Source of the DNA: Lachnospiraceae bacterium
GTDB taxonomy: Bacteria > Bacillota > Clostridia > Lachnospirales > Lachnospiraceae
Length of the DNA: 64,000 bases
Assembly: GCA_022774505.1 (NCBI GenBank)
Contig: JALFLW010000010.1
Span: 1 to 64,000, forward strand
Reading direction: 5' to 3'
Below, piece by piece: positions 50,238-58,764 of this stretch. A program made the position numbers and the translations under genes. Numbering within the stretch: position 1 is the first letter of the stretch; each line of letters begins with the position of its first letter. The notes beneath the pieces are model-generated. The model was given only the letters and a program-made list of their open reading frames with translations. It ran no database searches and was not told where the DNA came from.

Positions 50238-52193
50238 ATGGATCAAAAGAAACATATGCAGGAACTTGTGCAGCAGCTTAATCATGCAGCCGCTGTTTAT
50301 TATCAGGGAACAGATGAGATCATGAGCAATTATGAATATGATCGTTTATATGATGAATTGTCCTCTCTGGAAAAGGAGACCGGCATTATCCTTGCAGGCA
50401 GTCCGACCCAAAGAGTCGGTTATGAGGTTTTAAGCGAGCTCCCAAAGGAAACGCATGCTGCACCAATGCTTTCCCTTGACAAAACAAAAAGTGTAGAGGA
50501 ACTTGCAGCCTGGCTAAATGACCAGCAGGGGCTTTTATCCTGGAAAATGGATGGTCTTACCATCGTTCTTACCTATGAAAACGGAAAATTACACAAGGCT
50601 GTCACCCGCGGAAACGGGCAGGTTGGAGAAGTCATTACAAATAATGCCAGAACATTTACGAATATTCCTCTGACTGTCCCTTATGATGGAACATTGATCC
50701 TCCGCGGGGAAGCTGTTATTTCTTATTCTGAATTTCACAGACTCAACGAAACACTTTCCGAAGAGGAACAATACAAAAATCCGCGTAATCTTTGCAGTGG
50801 TTCTGTCCGTCAGCTCAATAATGAAATCACTGCACAGCGCAATGTATCCTTTTTCGCTTTTGCTCTTGTACAGGCTCCCGGAATAGATTTCCATAATTCC
50901 CAGCAGGAAAAATTCCTTTTTCTAAAAGAGCAGGGATTTGATGTCGTAGAATATCAGAAAGTCACCTCTGACACACTCGCTGCTGCCGTACAAAACTTTG
51001 CAGATAAAATTCCACATAATGATTTTCCTTCGGACGGACTGGTGCTTCTCATGGATGATATTGCCTACGGAGAAAGTCTAGGCATGACCGCCAAATTTCC
51101 ACGAAATGCAATGGCCTTTAAATGGGCTGATGAAACAGCAGACACTAAGCTTTTGGAAGTAGAATGGAGTGCCTCCCGGACCGGGCTGATCAATCCGGTT
51201 GCCGTCTTTGAACCGGTAGAACTGGAAGGAACTACCGTAAGCCGGGCCAGCGTCCATAATATCAGTATTGTCCGCCAGTTAAAACTCGGGATTGGAGACA
51301 CTATTCAAGTATATAAAGCGAATATGATCATTCCGCAGATTGCCGAAAATCTTACCCGCAGCAATAATCTCGTTATTCCGGACACCTGCCCTGTCTGCGG
51401 AGGTCCCGCTGTGATCCACCACGAAAACGATGCTGAGGTATTATTCTGCGAAAACCCGGACTGTCTTGCCAAAAAGGTGAAATCATTAACATTATTTGTG
51501 AGCCGGGACGCGATGAATATTGAGGGCTTATCGGAGGCAACCATTGAAAAATTTCTTGCAAAGGGCATGCTGCATGAATTAGCAGATCTGTATCATCTAT
51601 CCGATCATCGGGATACGATCATTCATATGGAAGGCTTTGGTGAAAAATCCTACGAAAAGCTGATAACCGCCTTGGAACAATCCCGCCGGACCACACTTCC
51701 AAAATTTATCTACAGTCTTGGTATCCCGAATATCGGACTCTCAAATGCCAAAATGATCTGCAGCTCCTTTGAAAATGATCTGGAACAGATCCGCCACTGT
51801 ACCTTAGAGCAGCTGACAGCAATTGACGGTGTCGGTGAAGTGATTGCCAGAAGCTTTGTTGATTATTTTGCCTCTCCCGTACACAATAAGATTGTAGACG
51901 ACCTCCTATGTGAGATTCACCTGGATACTTCACAGCCTGATAATATAGTGCAGGATCTGTCTGGTCTGATATTTGTGATCACAGGCTCTCTGGAACATTT
52001 TGAAAACCGCAGTGCCTTAAAAGAAAAGATAGAAAATGCCGGTGGAAAAGTAACCGGTAGTGTTACTTCAAAGACGTCCTATCTGATCAACAACGATATA
52101 ACAAGCTCATCCTCCAAAAATAAAAAAGCCAAAGAACTCGGAGTACCGATCATTATGGAAAAACAGGCTATGGAGCAGTTTGGGCTGTCTTGA
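50238..52193 (+). CDS. ligA: NAD-dependent DNA ligase
   Basis: LigA seals nicks in DNA using NAD. The 651-residue protein has the Ia domain (NHAAAVYYQGTDEIMSNYEYD), the adenylation Lys in SWKMDGLTIVL (KMDG, where KIDG or KVDG is usual), RGEAVI, the OB-fold segment ASVHNISIVRQL, a four-Cys zinc finger (CPVCGG and CENPDC), helix-hairpin-helix repeats (GIPNIGLSNAKMI, IDGVGEVIARSFVDYF) and a C-terminal BRCT domain (LSGLIFVITGSLEHFENR). The set is complete. It is somewhat shorter and more divergent than typical clostridial LigA, and pcrA and gatC are not neighbours, so it may be a second ligase. The start follows AAGCGGGGG. Confidence 0.93.
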   Translation: MDQKKHMQELVQQLNHAAAVYYQGTDEIMSNYEYDRLYDELSSLEKETGIILAGSPTQRVGYEVLSELPKETHAAPMLSLDKTKSVEELAAWLNDQQGLLSWKMDGLTIVLTYENGKLHKAVTRGNGQVGEVITNNARTFTNIPLTVPYDGTLILRGEAVISYSEFHRLNETLSEEEQYKNPRNLCSGSVRQLNNEITAQRNVSFFAFALVQAPGIDFHNSQQEKFLFLKEQGFDVVEYQKVTSDTLAAAVQNFADKIPHNDFPSDGLVLLMDDIAYGESLGMTAKFPRNAMAFKWADETADTKLLEVEWSASRTGLINPVAVFEPVELEGTTVSRASVHNISIVRQLKLGIGDTIQVYKANMIIPQIAENLTRSNNLVIPDTCPVCGGPAVIHHENDAEVLFCENPDCLAKKVKSLTLFVSRDAMNIEGLSEATIEKFLAKGMLHELADLYHLSDHRDTIIHMEGFGEKSYEKLITALEQSRRTTLPKFIYSLGIPNIGLSNAKMICSSFENDLEQIRHCTLEQLTAIDGVGEVIARSFVDYFASPVHNKIVDDLLCEIHLDTSQPDNIVQDLSGLIFVITGSLEHFENRSALKEKIENAGGKVTGSVTSKTSYLINNDITSSSSKNKKAKELGVPIIMEKQAMEQFGLS

Positions 52194-52289
52194 CAGAATA
52201 TAAATTATCTGCAACAATAATAGATACCCCTTTTGGAATGTATTGCCACAAGGGGATAATCTGCAGTACTGAGAAAAGAGGAGTTGTAT

Positions 52290-53222
52290 ATGCCAATTAA
52301 GGTTCAAAATGATCTTCCTGCAAAGAAGATTATGGAAAATGAAAATATCTTTATTATGAATGAGACAAGGGCTATCACCCAGAATATCCGTCCCCTTCAG
52401 ATTGCGATCCTCAACCTGATGCCACTGAAAGAGGACACAGAAATCCAGATGATGCGCATCCTTTCAAATACACCTCTTCAATTAGAGATCACATTTCTTA
52501 CCACCGCAAGCTATATTGGCAAAAATACACCTGCCAGTCATTTAAATCAGTTTTACCAGACTTTTGACGATGTTAAGGAAAAGAATTTCGATGGATTGAT
52601 CATTACCGGTGCTCCTATAGAGCAAATGGAATATGAGGAAGTGCAATACTGGGAGGAACTGACCCGTATCATGGACTGGTCCCGGACGAATGTTACATCT
52701 ACCCTTCATATATGCTGGGGGGCTCAGGCCGGTCTTTATTATCATTATGGTATTCCAAAATATATGCTGCCACAGAAGGCTTTTGGAATATTTGAACATC
52801 GTGTTCACCATCGTAAGATTCCACTACTTCGTGGTTTCGATGACGTTTTTTGGGCACCTCATTCCCGGAATACAGGGGTAGACAGTAAAGCGATCGCCGC
52901 CTGCGATGATCTTTTGCTGCTGGCAGACTCTCCGGAAGTGGGAGAATTGATCCTGATGGCGCAAAACGGCAGACAAATATTTGTATTAGGCCATTTAGAA
53001 TATGATCGTTTAACGCTTGATAAAGAATATAAACGGGATATCGCCAAGGGAATCGATATCGCCCTTCCAAAGAATTATTATCCTGACGACGATCCATCTC
53101 AAAAACCGCTGCTGCGCTGGCGTGGTGCTTCCAATGCAATGTATAGCAACTGGATCAACTATTATGTATATCAGGAAACACCATACGAATTTATCAACAC
53201 AGAAAAAGTTCTATCCAAATAA
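52290..53222 (+). CDS. metA: Homoserine O-acetyltransferase, MetA type
   Basis: The 310-residue enzyme acylates homoserine at the start of methionine synthesis. It has the MetA sequence pattern: LNLMPLKEDTEIQMMR, the catalytic Cys142 in HICWGAQAGLYY, FGIFEHRV, WAPHSRNT and LGHLEYDRLTL. Glu111 in TGAPIEQ is the residue that, in the established work on MetA, gives preference for acetyl-CoA; enzymes using succinyl-CoA have Gly. So an acetyltransferase is predicted although the fold is of the succinyltransferase family. A TTG two codons upstream is open, but ATG at 52290 follows AGAGGAG. No SAM riboswitch or T-box is seen in the short leader, only a CCCCTT/AAGGGG hairpin. Confidence 0.93.
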   Translation: MPIKVQNDLPAKKIMENENIFIMNETRAITQNIRPLQIAILNLMPLKEDTEIQMMRILSNTPLQLEITFLTTASYIGKNTPASHLNQFYQTFDDVKEKNFDGLIITGAPIEQMEYEEVQYWEELTRIMDWSRTNVTSTLHICWGAQAGLYYHYGIPKYMLPQKAFGIFEHRVHHRKIPLLRGFDDVFWAPHSRNTGVDSKAIAACDDLLLLADSPEVGELILMAQNGRQIFVLGHLEYDRLTLDKEYKRDIAKGIDIALPKNYYPDDDPSQKPLLRWRGASNAMYSNWINYYVYQETPYEFINTEKVLSK

Positions 53223-53300
53223 GATATCCAACGGATACCGTTTCATTTGGATAGTACAATATAATCTATACAAACATATATTTATGGGAGGTCATTTATC

Positions 53301-53855
53301 ATGAACAAAAAGAAACTATTCATCAGCATGATCACTATTATGGCAGTGATCCTTTCAAGCTTTTCTCTTCCTGCTGCCGTATCCGCAAAATCCTTTACCT
53401 TAAACACCCTGAAAGGAAAAAGCTTTTCTTTCAGCAGTGGAGCAGGAGGATGGTCAACGGATATCACATTTCGTTCCAATGGTACATTTTCAGGACAATA
53501 CCACGATTCTGAATATAAAGAAGTATATCTTTGCAATTTTTCCGGAAAATTCGGAAAACTGAAAAAAGTAAATAAATATGTTTATTCTGCCCGACTGGTA
53601 AATATTAAGATTAAAAACAAAAAGAAAACCGTAAAGAAAAATGGTCTTAAATATATCTACACTACCTCGCCATACGGTATGGAAAAAGGAAAAAATTTCT
53701 ATTTCTATCTGCCGGGAGCATCCTGTGCCAAGCTGCCGAAGGACTTCAAAAACTGGGTATTCTTTGGTAAAGTACCGAAAAAACTTACATTTTACGGATT
53801 ATATAATATCAATGAAAAAACCGGCTTCCGAGGGGATGATGCCGCTTCAAAATAA
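53301..53855 (+). CDS. Small secreted protein of unknown function
   Basis: The 184-residue protein has a clear signal peptide (KKKLFISMITIMAVILSSFS, cleavage after AVSA near residue 29). The mature part is basic and Gly/Ser/Phe-rich at the start (GKSFSFSSGAGGWSTDITF) and then Lys-rich (VNIKIKNKKKTVKKNG), with a lone Cys pair. It resembles small exported proteins with a lipocalin- or beta-barrel-like pattern (TDITFRSNGTFSGQYHD), but I cannot name a family. The start follows GGGAGG. It is followed by a repeat end fragment and a strong terminator. Confidence 0.78.
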   Translation: MNKKKLFISMITIMAVILSSFSLPAAVSAKSFTLNTLKGKSFSFSSGAGGWSTDITFRSNGTFSGQYHDSEYKEVYLCNFSGKFGKLKKVNKYVYSARLVNIKIKNKKKTVKKNGLKYIYTTSPYGMEKGKNFYFYLPGASCAKLPKDFKNWVFFGKVPKKLTFYGLYNINEKTGFRGDDAASK

Positions 53856-53864
53856 TATTAATTG

Positions 53865-53899
53865 CTAAGTCTTCCCACACCCAAAACCGATATATACCC
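53865..53899 (-). repeat. End fragment of the interspersed repeat
   Basis: Read on the minus strand, 35 bases (TATATCGGTTTTGGGTGTGG in part) match the 3' end of repeat copy A at 29784-29812 and, less closely, the ends of the fold-back element. The rest of the unit is absent. Confidence 0.55.
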
Positions 53900-53910
53900 A
53901 TTATACTCTA

Positions 53911-53955
53911 AAAAACCGGATGAAAAAGCAAAATGCTTTTTCATCCGGTTTTTTT
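53911..53955 (+). terminator. Strong intrinsic terminator
   Basis: ACCGGATGAAAAAGCA pairs with TGCTTTTTCATCCGGT around AAA, followed by seven T, with six A before the stem, so it may work in both directions. It ends the gene at 53301 before the hydrogenase operon. Confidence 0.92.
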
Positions 53956-54014
53956 AATATGCACAATTTTCATTTGCGATCGACATTTATTTTGTATGTT
54001 TTTTATCATTAACA

Positions 54015-54043
54015 TTGTATTTTTTATCTATAAATGATATAAT
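54015..54043 (+). promoter_or_regulatory. Promoter of the hydCBA operon
   Basis: TTGTAT (54015-54020) and TATAAT (54038-54043) are 17 bases apart, 119 bases before the GTG start. Just upstream ATGTTTTTTATCATTAACAT (53996-54015) is an imperfect inverted repeat with one TTAACA half site like those of Rex, a weak match. Confidence 0.55.
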
Positions 54044-54161
54044 TTATCCATTATTTCGCTGTTATCGCAAAAAAATATAGCAAAATTATCCAAACAATCT
54101 TCGGTATCGATCTCAAAGATTTTTTTACCGGAAACATATTATTCTGAAAGGAGAAGGAAAC

Positions 54162-54647
54162 GTGAATAATCAGGAAATTGCAAAGCTTGATGATATTCTG
54201 CAGAAACATGATTATAACAGCACACTTTTAATTGCGATCATGCAGGATATCCAAAAGGTATATCATTACCTGCCGGAGGAAGCACTATGTTATATAGCCC
54301 GCAAACTGAAAATAAGCGAGGCAAAAATTTATGGAGTGGCTACCTTTTATGAAAATTTCTCATTAGAGCCCAAAGGAAAATTTGTGATCAAAATCTGTGA
54401 CGGAACAGCATGTCATGTACGAAAATCTGTCCCTATTCTGGAAGAATTTCGCAATACACTTGGTCTGAGTAAAGAAAAAACGACTACTGATGACATGTTA
54501 TTTACCGTAGAAACAGTTTCATGCCTCGGTGCCTGCGGTCTTGCCCCTGTCTGTACGGTAAACGACCATGTGCATCCGGCTATGACACCAGACAAGGCAA
54601 AAGCATTGATCGAAGAATTAAAGGAGGAAGCGGCCAATGAAGATTAA
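54162..54647 (+). CDS. hydC: Bifurcating [FeFe]-hydrogenase, NuoE-like [2Fe-2S] subunit
   Basis: The 161-residue subunit carries a thioredoxin-like [2Fe-2S] cluster with ligands in CDGTACHVRKS and VSCLGACGLAPVC (C-x4-C and C-x3-C). The N-terminal helical bundle (LLIAIMQDIQKVYHYLPEEA) and VATFYENFS are standard for NuoE/HndA/HydC. It helps pass electrons between NADH and the hydrogenase. The start is GTG after AAAGGAGAAGG. The stop overlaps the hydB start by 11 bases. It is the first gene of hydC-hydB-hydA. Confidence 0.94.
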   Translation: MNNQEIAKLDDILQKHDYNSTLLIAIMQDIQKVYHYLPEEALCYIARKLKISEAKIYGVATFYENFSLEPKGKFVIKICDGTACHVRKSVPILEEFRNTLGLSKEKTTTDDMLFTVETVSCLGACGLAPVCTVNDHVHPAMTPDKAKALIEELKEEAANED

Positions 54648-56526
54648 GACGAGAGACGAACTGATCGCAAAGCAGAAAGAATATGCTGCTTCATTAAACA
54701 GTCAGCGCAAACAGATCCTGATCTGTGCAGGCACAGGCTGTGTGGCCGGAGGTTCTCTAAAGATCTACGACCGCATGAAAGAGATCATAGAGCAGAAGGG
54801 ACTGCGCTGTGCACTGGTTTTAGAAAAAGAACCGCATGATGAAAGCATTGGCTTAAAAAAGAGCGGATGCCACGGTTTCTGTGAAATGGGTCCCCTTCTT
54901 CGTATTGAACCAATGGGCTGGCTTTATCTCAAAGTGAAGCTTGAAGACTGTGAAGAGATCATCGAAAAAAGTATTATTCATGATGAAGTAGTAGACCGGC
55001 TTGTTTATCAGGATGAAAGTCTGAAATCTTATGTCAGACAGGAGGATATTCCATTTTATAAAAAGCAGACGCGTATCGCTCTGGAATACTGCGGACGCAT
55101 TAATGCCGAAAGCATTGCTGAATATATTGCTCTGGGAGGTTACAGTGCCGTTGCAAAGGCATTATTTGACATGAGCTCCCAGGAAATCGTCGATGAGATC
55201 ACAAAATCCTGTCTTCGCGGTCGAGGCGGTGGCGGCTTTCCTGCCGGCCGCAAATGGCAGCAGGTTTTGAATCAAAAAGAAGACGAAAAATATATTGTCT
55301 GTAACGGTGACGAAGGAGACCCGGGTGCCTTTATGGACCGCTCCATGATGGAAGGCGAACCCCATCGTGTTATTGAGGGTATGCTTATCGCAGCTATAGC
55401 AACCAGGGCCCACCATGGATATATATATGTCCGGGCAGAATATCCTCTGGCTGTGGAACGGCTCCAGACAGCCATTGACAAGGCTAAAGATAAAGGACTT
55501 TTAGGAAAGGATATCTTAGGCTCCGGTTTTGATTTCGACCTGCATATCAGTCAGGGTGCCGGTGCATTTGTCTGCGGAGAGGGAAGTGCATTAACAACCT
55601 CCATCGAAGGAAACCGCGGCATGCCCCGTGTAAAACCACCACGAACCGTGGAGCATGGACTTTTTAACAAGCCTACCGTGCTAAATAATGTGGAAACTTT
55701 CTGCAATGTTCCACCTATCATATTAAATGGAGCCGAATGGTATCAGGGCTTCGGGCCGGCCAACAACCACGGCACAAAAGCCTTTGCCCTGACCGGAAAT
55801 GTAAAAAATACCGGCCTGATCGAAGTACCTATGGGCACAACCTTACGCGAAGTGATCTTTGATATCGGTGGTGGTGTCAAAGGCGGTAATTTCAAAGCAG
55901 TCCAGATCGGCGGACCATCCGGTGGCTGTCTCTGTATCAGTGCTACGGAAGATCATCTGGATATGAAGTTAGACTTTGATTCTCTCAAAAAAGTAGGTGC
56001 AATGATCGGATCCGGTGGTCTTGTTGTCATGAATGACAAAAGCTGTATGGTAGAAGTTGCCCGCTTCTTTATGAATTTTACCCAGAATGAGTCCTGTGGA
56101 AAATGTGTGCCATGCCGTGAGGGAACAAAGCGAATGCTTGAACTCCTGACGGATATCACAGAGGGCCGGGGAACAATGGAACATATTGATCTTCTCGAAA
56201 AACTTGCAGATACCATTTCTGCTACTGCACTCTGCGGTCTTGGAAAAACTGCTGCATCTCCCGTAGTAAGTACATTGAAATATTTTCGTGATGAATATAT
56301 CGCCCATGTTGTCGACAAAAAATGCCCTGCCGGGCAGTGTAAAGCCCTGATGACTTACCGGATCGATCCGGAGCTTTGCCGCGGCTGTACGAAATGTGCC
56401 CGCATGTGTCCTGTTGGTGCTATCAGTGGTACTGTTAAAGAACCGCATTCCATTGATTCCACAAAATGTATCAAATGTGGTGCCTGTCTGGAGGGATGCC
56501 ACTTTCATGCCGTAAAAGAGGTTTGA
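54637..56526 (+). CDS. hydB: Bifurcating [FeFe]-hydrogenase, NuoF-like flavin subunit
   Basis: The 629-residue subunit holds FMN and is the NADH and bifurcation site. Domains in order are an N-terminal [2Fe-2S] thioredoxin-like part (ICAGTGCVAGG, CHGFCEMGPLL), the FMN/NADH domain (LRGRGGGGFPAGRKW, CNGDEGDPGAFMDRS, GAGAFVCGEGSAL), the SLBB segment (GGVKGGNFKAVQIGGPSGG), the [4Fe-4S] domain (ESCGKCVPCREGTKRML) and a C-terminal two-cluster ferredoxin (CRGCTKCARMCPVGAI, CIKCGACLEGCHF). The C-terminal ferredoxin separates HydB/HndC from plain NuoF. Translational overlap with hydC; 24 bases to hydA. Confidence 0.95.
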   Translation: MKIKTRDELIAKQKEYAASLNSQRKQILICAGTGCVAGGSLKIYDRMKEIIEQKGLRCALVLEKEPHDESIGLKKSGCHGFCEMGPLLRIEPMGWLYLKVKLEDCEEIIEKSIIHDEVVDRLVYQDESLKSYVRQEDIPFYKKQTRIALEYCGRINAESIAEYIALGGYSAVAKALFDMSSQEIVDEITKSCLRGRGGGGFPAGRKWQQVLNQKEDEKYIVCNGDEGDPGAFMDRSMMEGEPHRVIEGMLIAAIATRAHHGYIYVRAEYPLAVERLQTAIDKAKDKGLLGKDILGSGFDFDLHISQGAGAFVCGEGSALTTSIEGNRGMPRVKPPRTVEHGLFNKPTVLNNVETFCNVPPIILNGAEWYQGFGPANNHGTKAFALTGNVKNTGLIEVPMGTTLREVIFDIGGGVKGGNFKAVQIGGPSGGCLCISATEDHLDMKLDFDSLKKVGAMIGSGGLVVMNDKSCMVEVARFFMNFTQNESCGKCVPCREGTKRMLELLTDITEGRGTMEHIDLLEKLADTISATALCGLGKTAASPVVSTLKYFRDEYIAHVVDKKCPAGQCKALMTYRIDPELCRGCTKCARMCPVGAISGTVKEPHSIDSTKCIKCGACLEGCHFHAVKEV

Positions 56527-56550
56527 TTTAGAAAGGATTAGGTTGTAAAT

Positions 56551-58266
56551 ATGTCTGAAAAATATATGATCATTGACGGAATCCGTACCGCTTTTACGGA
56601 TGAAAAAAATATCCTGCAGGTCATTCGCAAAGCAGGAATCCACGTACCCACATTTTGTTATTATACGGATATGTCCATTTATGGTGCCTGCCGTATGTGT
56701 GTCGTAGAAGACGAGAGAGGGAGTGTGATCGCCTCCTGTTCCACACCGCCTAAGGATAAAATGGTGATCCGCACAAATACATCAAAACTGCATCAGCATC
56801 GAAAAATGATCCTTGAGCTGCTTCTGGCATCCCACTGTCGTGACTGTACTATCTGTGAAAAAAACGGAAACTGCCGTCTTCAGATGCTGGCTGCCAGATT
56901 TCATCTTACAAAAGTCCGTTTTCCGAATACACATCCGGAACCTGTTATTGATGATTCCTCCCTGTCCATCGTCAGAGATCCCAGCAAATGTATTCTCTGC
57001 GGTGACTGTGTGAGGATGTGCAACGAAGTGCAGCATGTCGGTGCCATTGATTTTGCACACCGTGGTGCAAATATGATCGTGAGTCCGGCATTCGGACGGC
57101 CGATCGCCGAGACGGACTGTGTAAACTGCGGTCAGTGTGCAGCTGTATGTCCAACAGCTGCCATCACGATAAAGAAAGATCTCAAGGGAGTATGGCAGGC
57201 TCTGTATGCTCCTGATAAACGTGTCGTTGTCCAGATTGCTCCTGCAGTCCGGGTAGCCATCGGAGAGGAGTTTGGAATTGCTCCCGGCAAAAATACCATC
57301 GGTAAAATCTATACCGCACTCCGCATGCTTGGCTTTGATACCGTTTTCGATACCAGTTTTAGTGCTGATCTCACTGTTATCGAGGAAGCAAATGAACTGG
57401 TCTATAAACTGGAAAATGGAGACAAAAAGTATCCTCTCGGAAACGCTATGCCTCTGTTTACTTCCTGTTGCCCGGCATGGGTCCGCTATGTAGAAACAAA
57501 ATATCCGGAGCTGCTGCCATATGTATCCACCTGTAAATCACCAATGGAAATGTTTGGTGCTGTTTTAAAAGAATATTACAAACCGGCAGACCGGGAAGCC
57601 GGCATAGAAACAGTTTCTGTCGCTGTGATGCCATGCGTGGCTAAAAAATACGAAGCTGCCCGAGAAGAATTCCGCACAAATGAAGTGCCTGATGTAGATT
57701 ATGTTATCACCACGAAAGAATTGATCCTGATGATCAAAGAATTAGGAGTCCAATTTCAGGAGATCGAACCTAGTGCTCCCGATATGCCATTTTCCATCAA
57801 CTCCGGTGCCGGTGTGATCTTCGGAGTAACGGGAGGCGTTATGGAAGCAGCACTCCGTCATGTTGCCGAACGAAATAATGAAGCTCTCCGCGAAATTGAA
57901 TATTCCGGTGTGAGAGGACTGGAAGGAACAAAAATCGCCGAAGTCCCATTGGGAGACAAAACACTCCGTGTCGGAGTTGTAAACGGACTCGGCAACGCTG
58001 ATGCTCTGATACAGAAATTACAGCGCGGCGAAGAAAAACTTGATTTTGTAGAAGTTATGGCATGTCCATATGGCTGTATCGGAGGTGCCGGTCAGCCTTT
58101 CGGCTACCGCAGTGTCAAAGAAAACCGTGCACAGGGAATGTATAAGGCTGATAAATCAGCTATCGTTAAACGTTCCTGTGAAAATCCGACTCTTGTCAAC
58201 CTTTATGAGACCGGCATGTTAAAGGAACGTTCCCATGAGCTTCTCCATGTTCATTATGGCAAGTGA
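56551..58266 (+). CDS. hydA: Bifurcating [FeFe]-hydrogenase, catalytic subunit
   Basis: HydA makes or uses H2 at the H-cluster. The 571-residue protein has an N-terminal [2Fe-2S] domain (FCYYTDMSIYGACRMCVV, then ASCSTPP), a His-Cys3 cluster (ASHCRDCTICEKNGNCRL), two [4Fe-4S] clusters (CILCGDCVRMC, CVNCGQCAAVCP) and the H-cluster motifs L1 TSCCPAW, L2 MPCVAKK and L3 EVMACPYGCIGGAGQP. TSCCPAW and the hydCBA setting place it in the bifurcating group A3, which couples NADH and reduced ferredoxin oxidation to H2 formation. L3 has Tyr where many family members have Gly (ACPGGC). The C-terminal extra [2Fe-2S] domain of the Thermotoga subunit is absent. HydE is encoded at 12.4 kb. Confidence 0.95.
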   Translation: MSEKYMIIDGIRTAFTDEKNILQVIRKAGIHVPTFCYYTDMSIYGACRMCVVEDERGSVIASCSTPPKDKMVIRTNTSKLHQHRKMILELLLASHCRDCTICEKNGNCRLQMLAARFHLTKVRFPNTHPEPVIDDSSLSIVRDPSKCILCGDCVRMCNEVQHVGAIDFAHRGANMIVSPAFGRPIAETDCVNCGQCAAVCPTAAITIKKDLKGVWQALYAPDKRVVVQIAPAVRVAIGEEFGIAPGKNTIGKIYTALRMLGFDTVFDTSFSADLTVIEEANELVYKLENGDKKYPLGNAMPLFTSCCPAWVRYVETKYPELLPYVSTCKSPMEMFGAVLKEYYKPADREAGIETVSVAVMPCVAKKYEAAREEFRTNEVPDVDYVITTKELILMIKELGVQFQEIEPSAPDMPFSINSGAGVIFGVTGGVMEAALRHVAERNNEALREIEYSGVRGLEGTKIAEVPLGDKTLRVGVVNGLGNADALIQKLQRGEEKLDFVEVMACPYGCIGGAGQPFGYRSVKENRAQGMYKADKSAIVKRSCENPTLVNLYETGMLKERSHELLHVHYGK

Positions 58267-58329
58267 TCAAAATCCACTAAGGGTATCTCCCTTGCAGGAG
58301 CAATCTCCGTTTATATCCTGCGTAGGCAG

Positions 58330-58358
58330 TTGACATTCCATGCAAAAATGGATATGCT
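58330..58358 (+). promoter_or_regulatory. Promoter of the small gene at 58402
   Basis: A perfect TTGACA (58330-58335) and TATGCT (58353-58358) are 17 bases apart, 44 bases before the start codon. Confidence 0.65.
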
Positions 58359-58401
58359 GTAGATATATAAACTATGTATTGATCATAGGAGGGAATCGAT
58401 T

Positions 58402-58764
58402 ATGGGGAGCAGTATAGACTATAAGGTGGATAAGATCATTGATTATCTGTATCGGAAACGTAACAAAATCGCAAAGGATATTACCATTGATGCCCGCAGG
58501 CGTGCATTTCAGTTTGAGCTGACATTGTCAAAAGAGAATTATACAACTATAACAATAAACTCAAACCGCACCTATATTTTATCAATGCCTAAATCATCAA
58601 TGCTTCCGGATGACGAGACCATGCTCTATCTTAAGGATATGCCTTTTGCCGAAAAACTTGCTTTTGTTGACGCCTGGGGAGAGCTTAAACTTCGTCTGAA
58701 CCGAAAGATCACAAGGGAAGGAAACCTCGGCCTCACCTTCGATGAGGAACCGGCTTCCAAATAA
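58402..58764 (+). CDS. Small protein of unknown function
   Basis: The 120-residue protein is charged, with helical N-terminus (YKVDKIIDYLYRKRNKIAKD), a strand-rich middle (FQFELTLSKENYTTITINSN) and a helical end (FAEKLAFVDAWGELKLRLNRK). No known motif, signal or membrane helix is visible. It has its own good promoter and the site AGGAGGG. Its last 32 bases overlap the end of the convergent flippase gene. It could bind protein or nucleic acid; this is not supported by a specific signature. Confidence 0.75.
   Translation: MGSSIDYKVDKIIDYLYRKRNKIAKDITIDARRRAFQFELTLSKENYTTITINSNRTYILSMPKSSMLPDDETMLYLKDMPFAEKLAFVDAWGELKLRLNRKITREGNLGLTFDEEPASK

Noticed and set aside
52194-52289. A SAM riboswitch or T-box before metA
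   Set aside because: The gap is too short and holds only a simple CCCCTT/AAGGGG hairpin without a T-run or conserved box.
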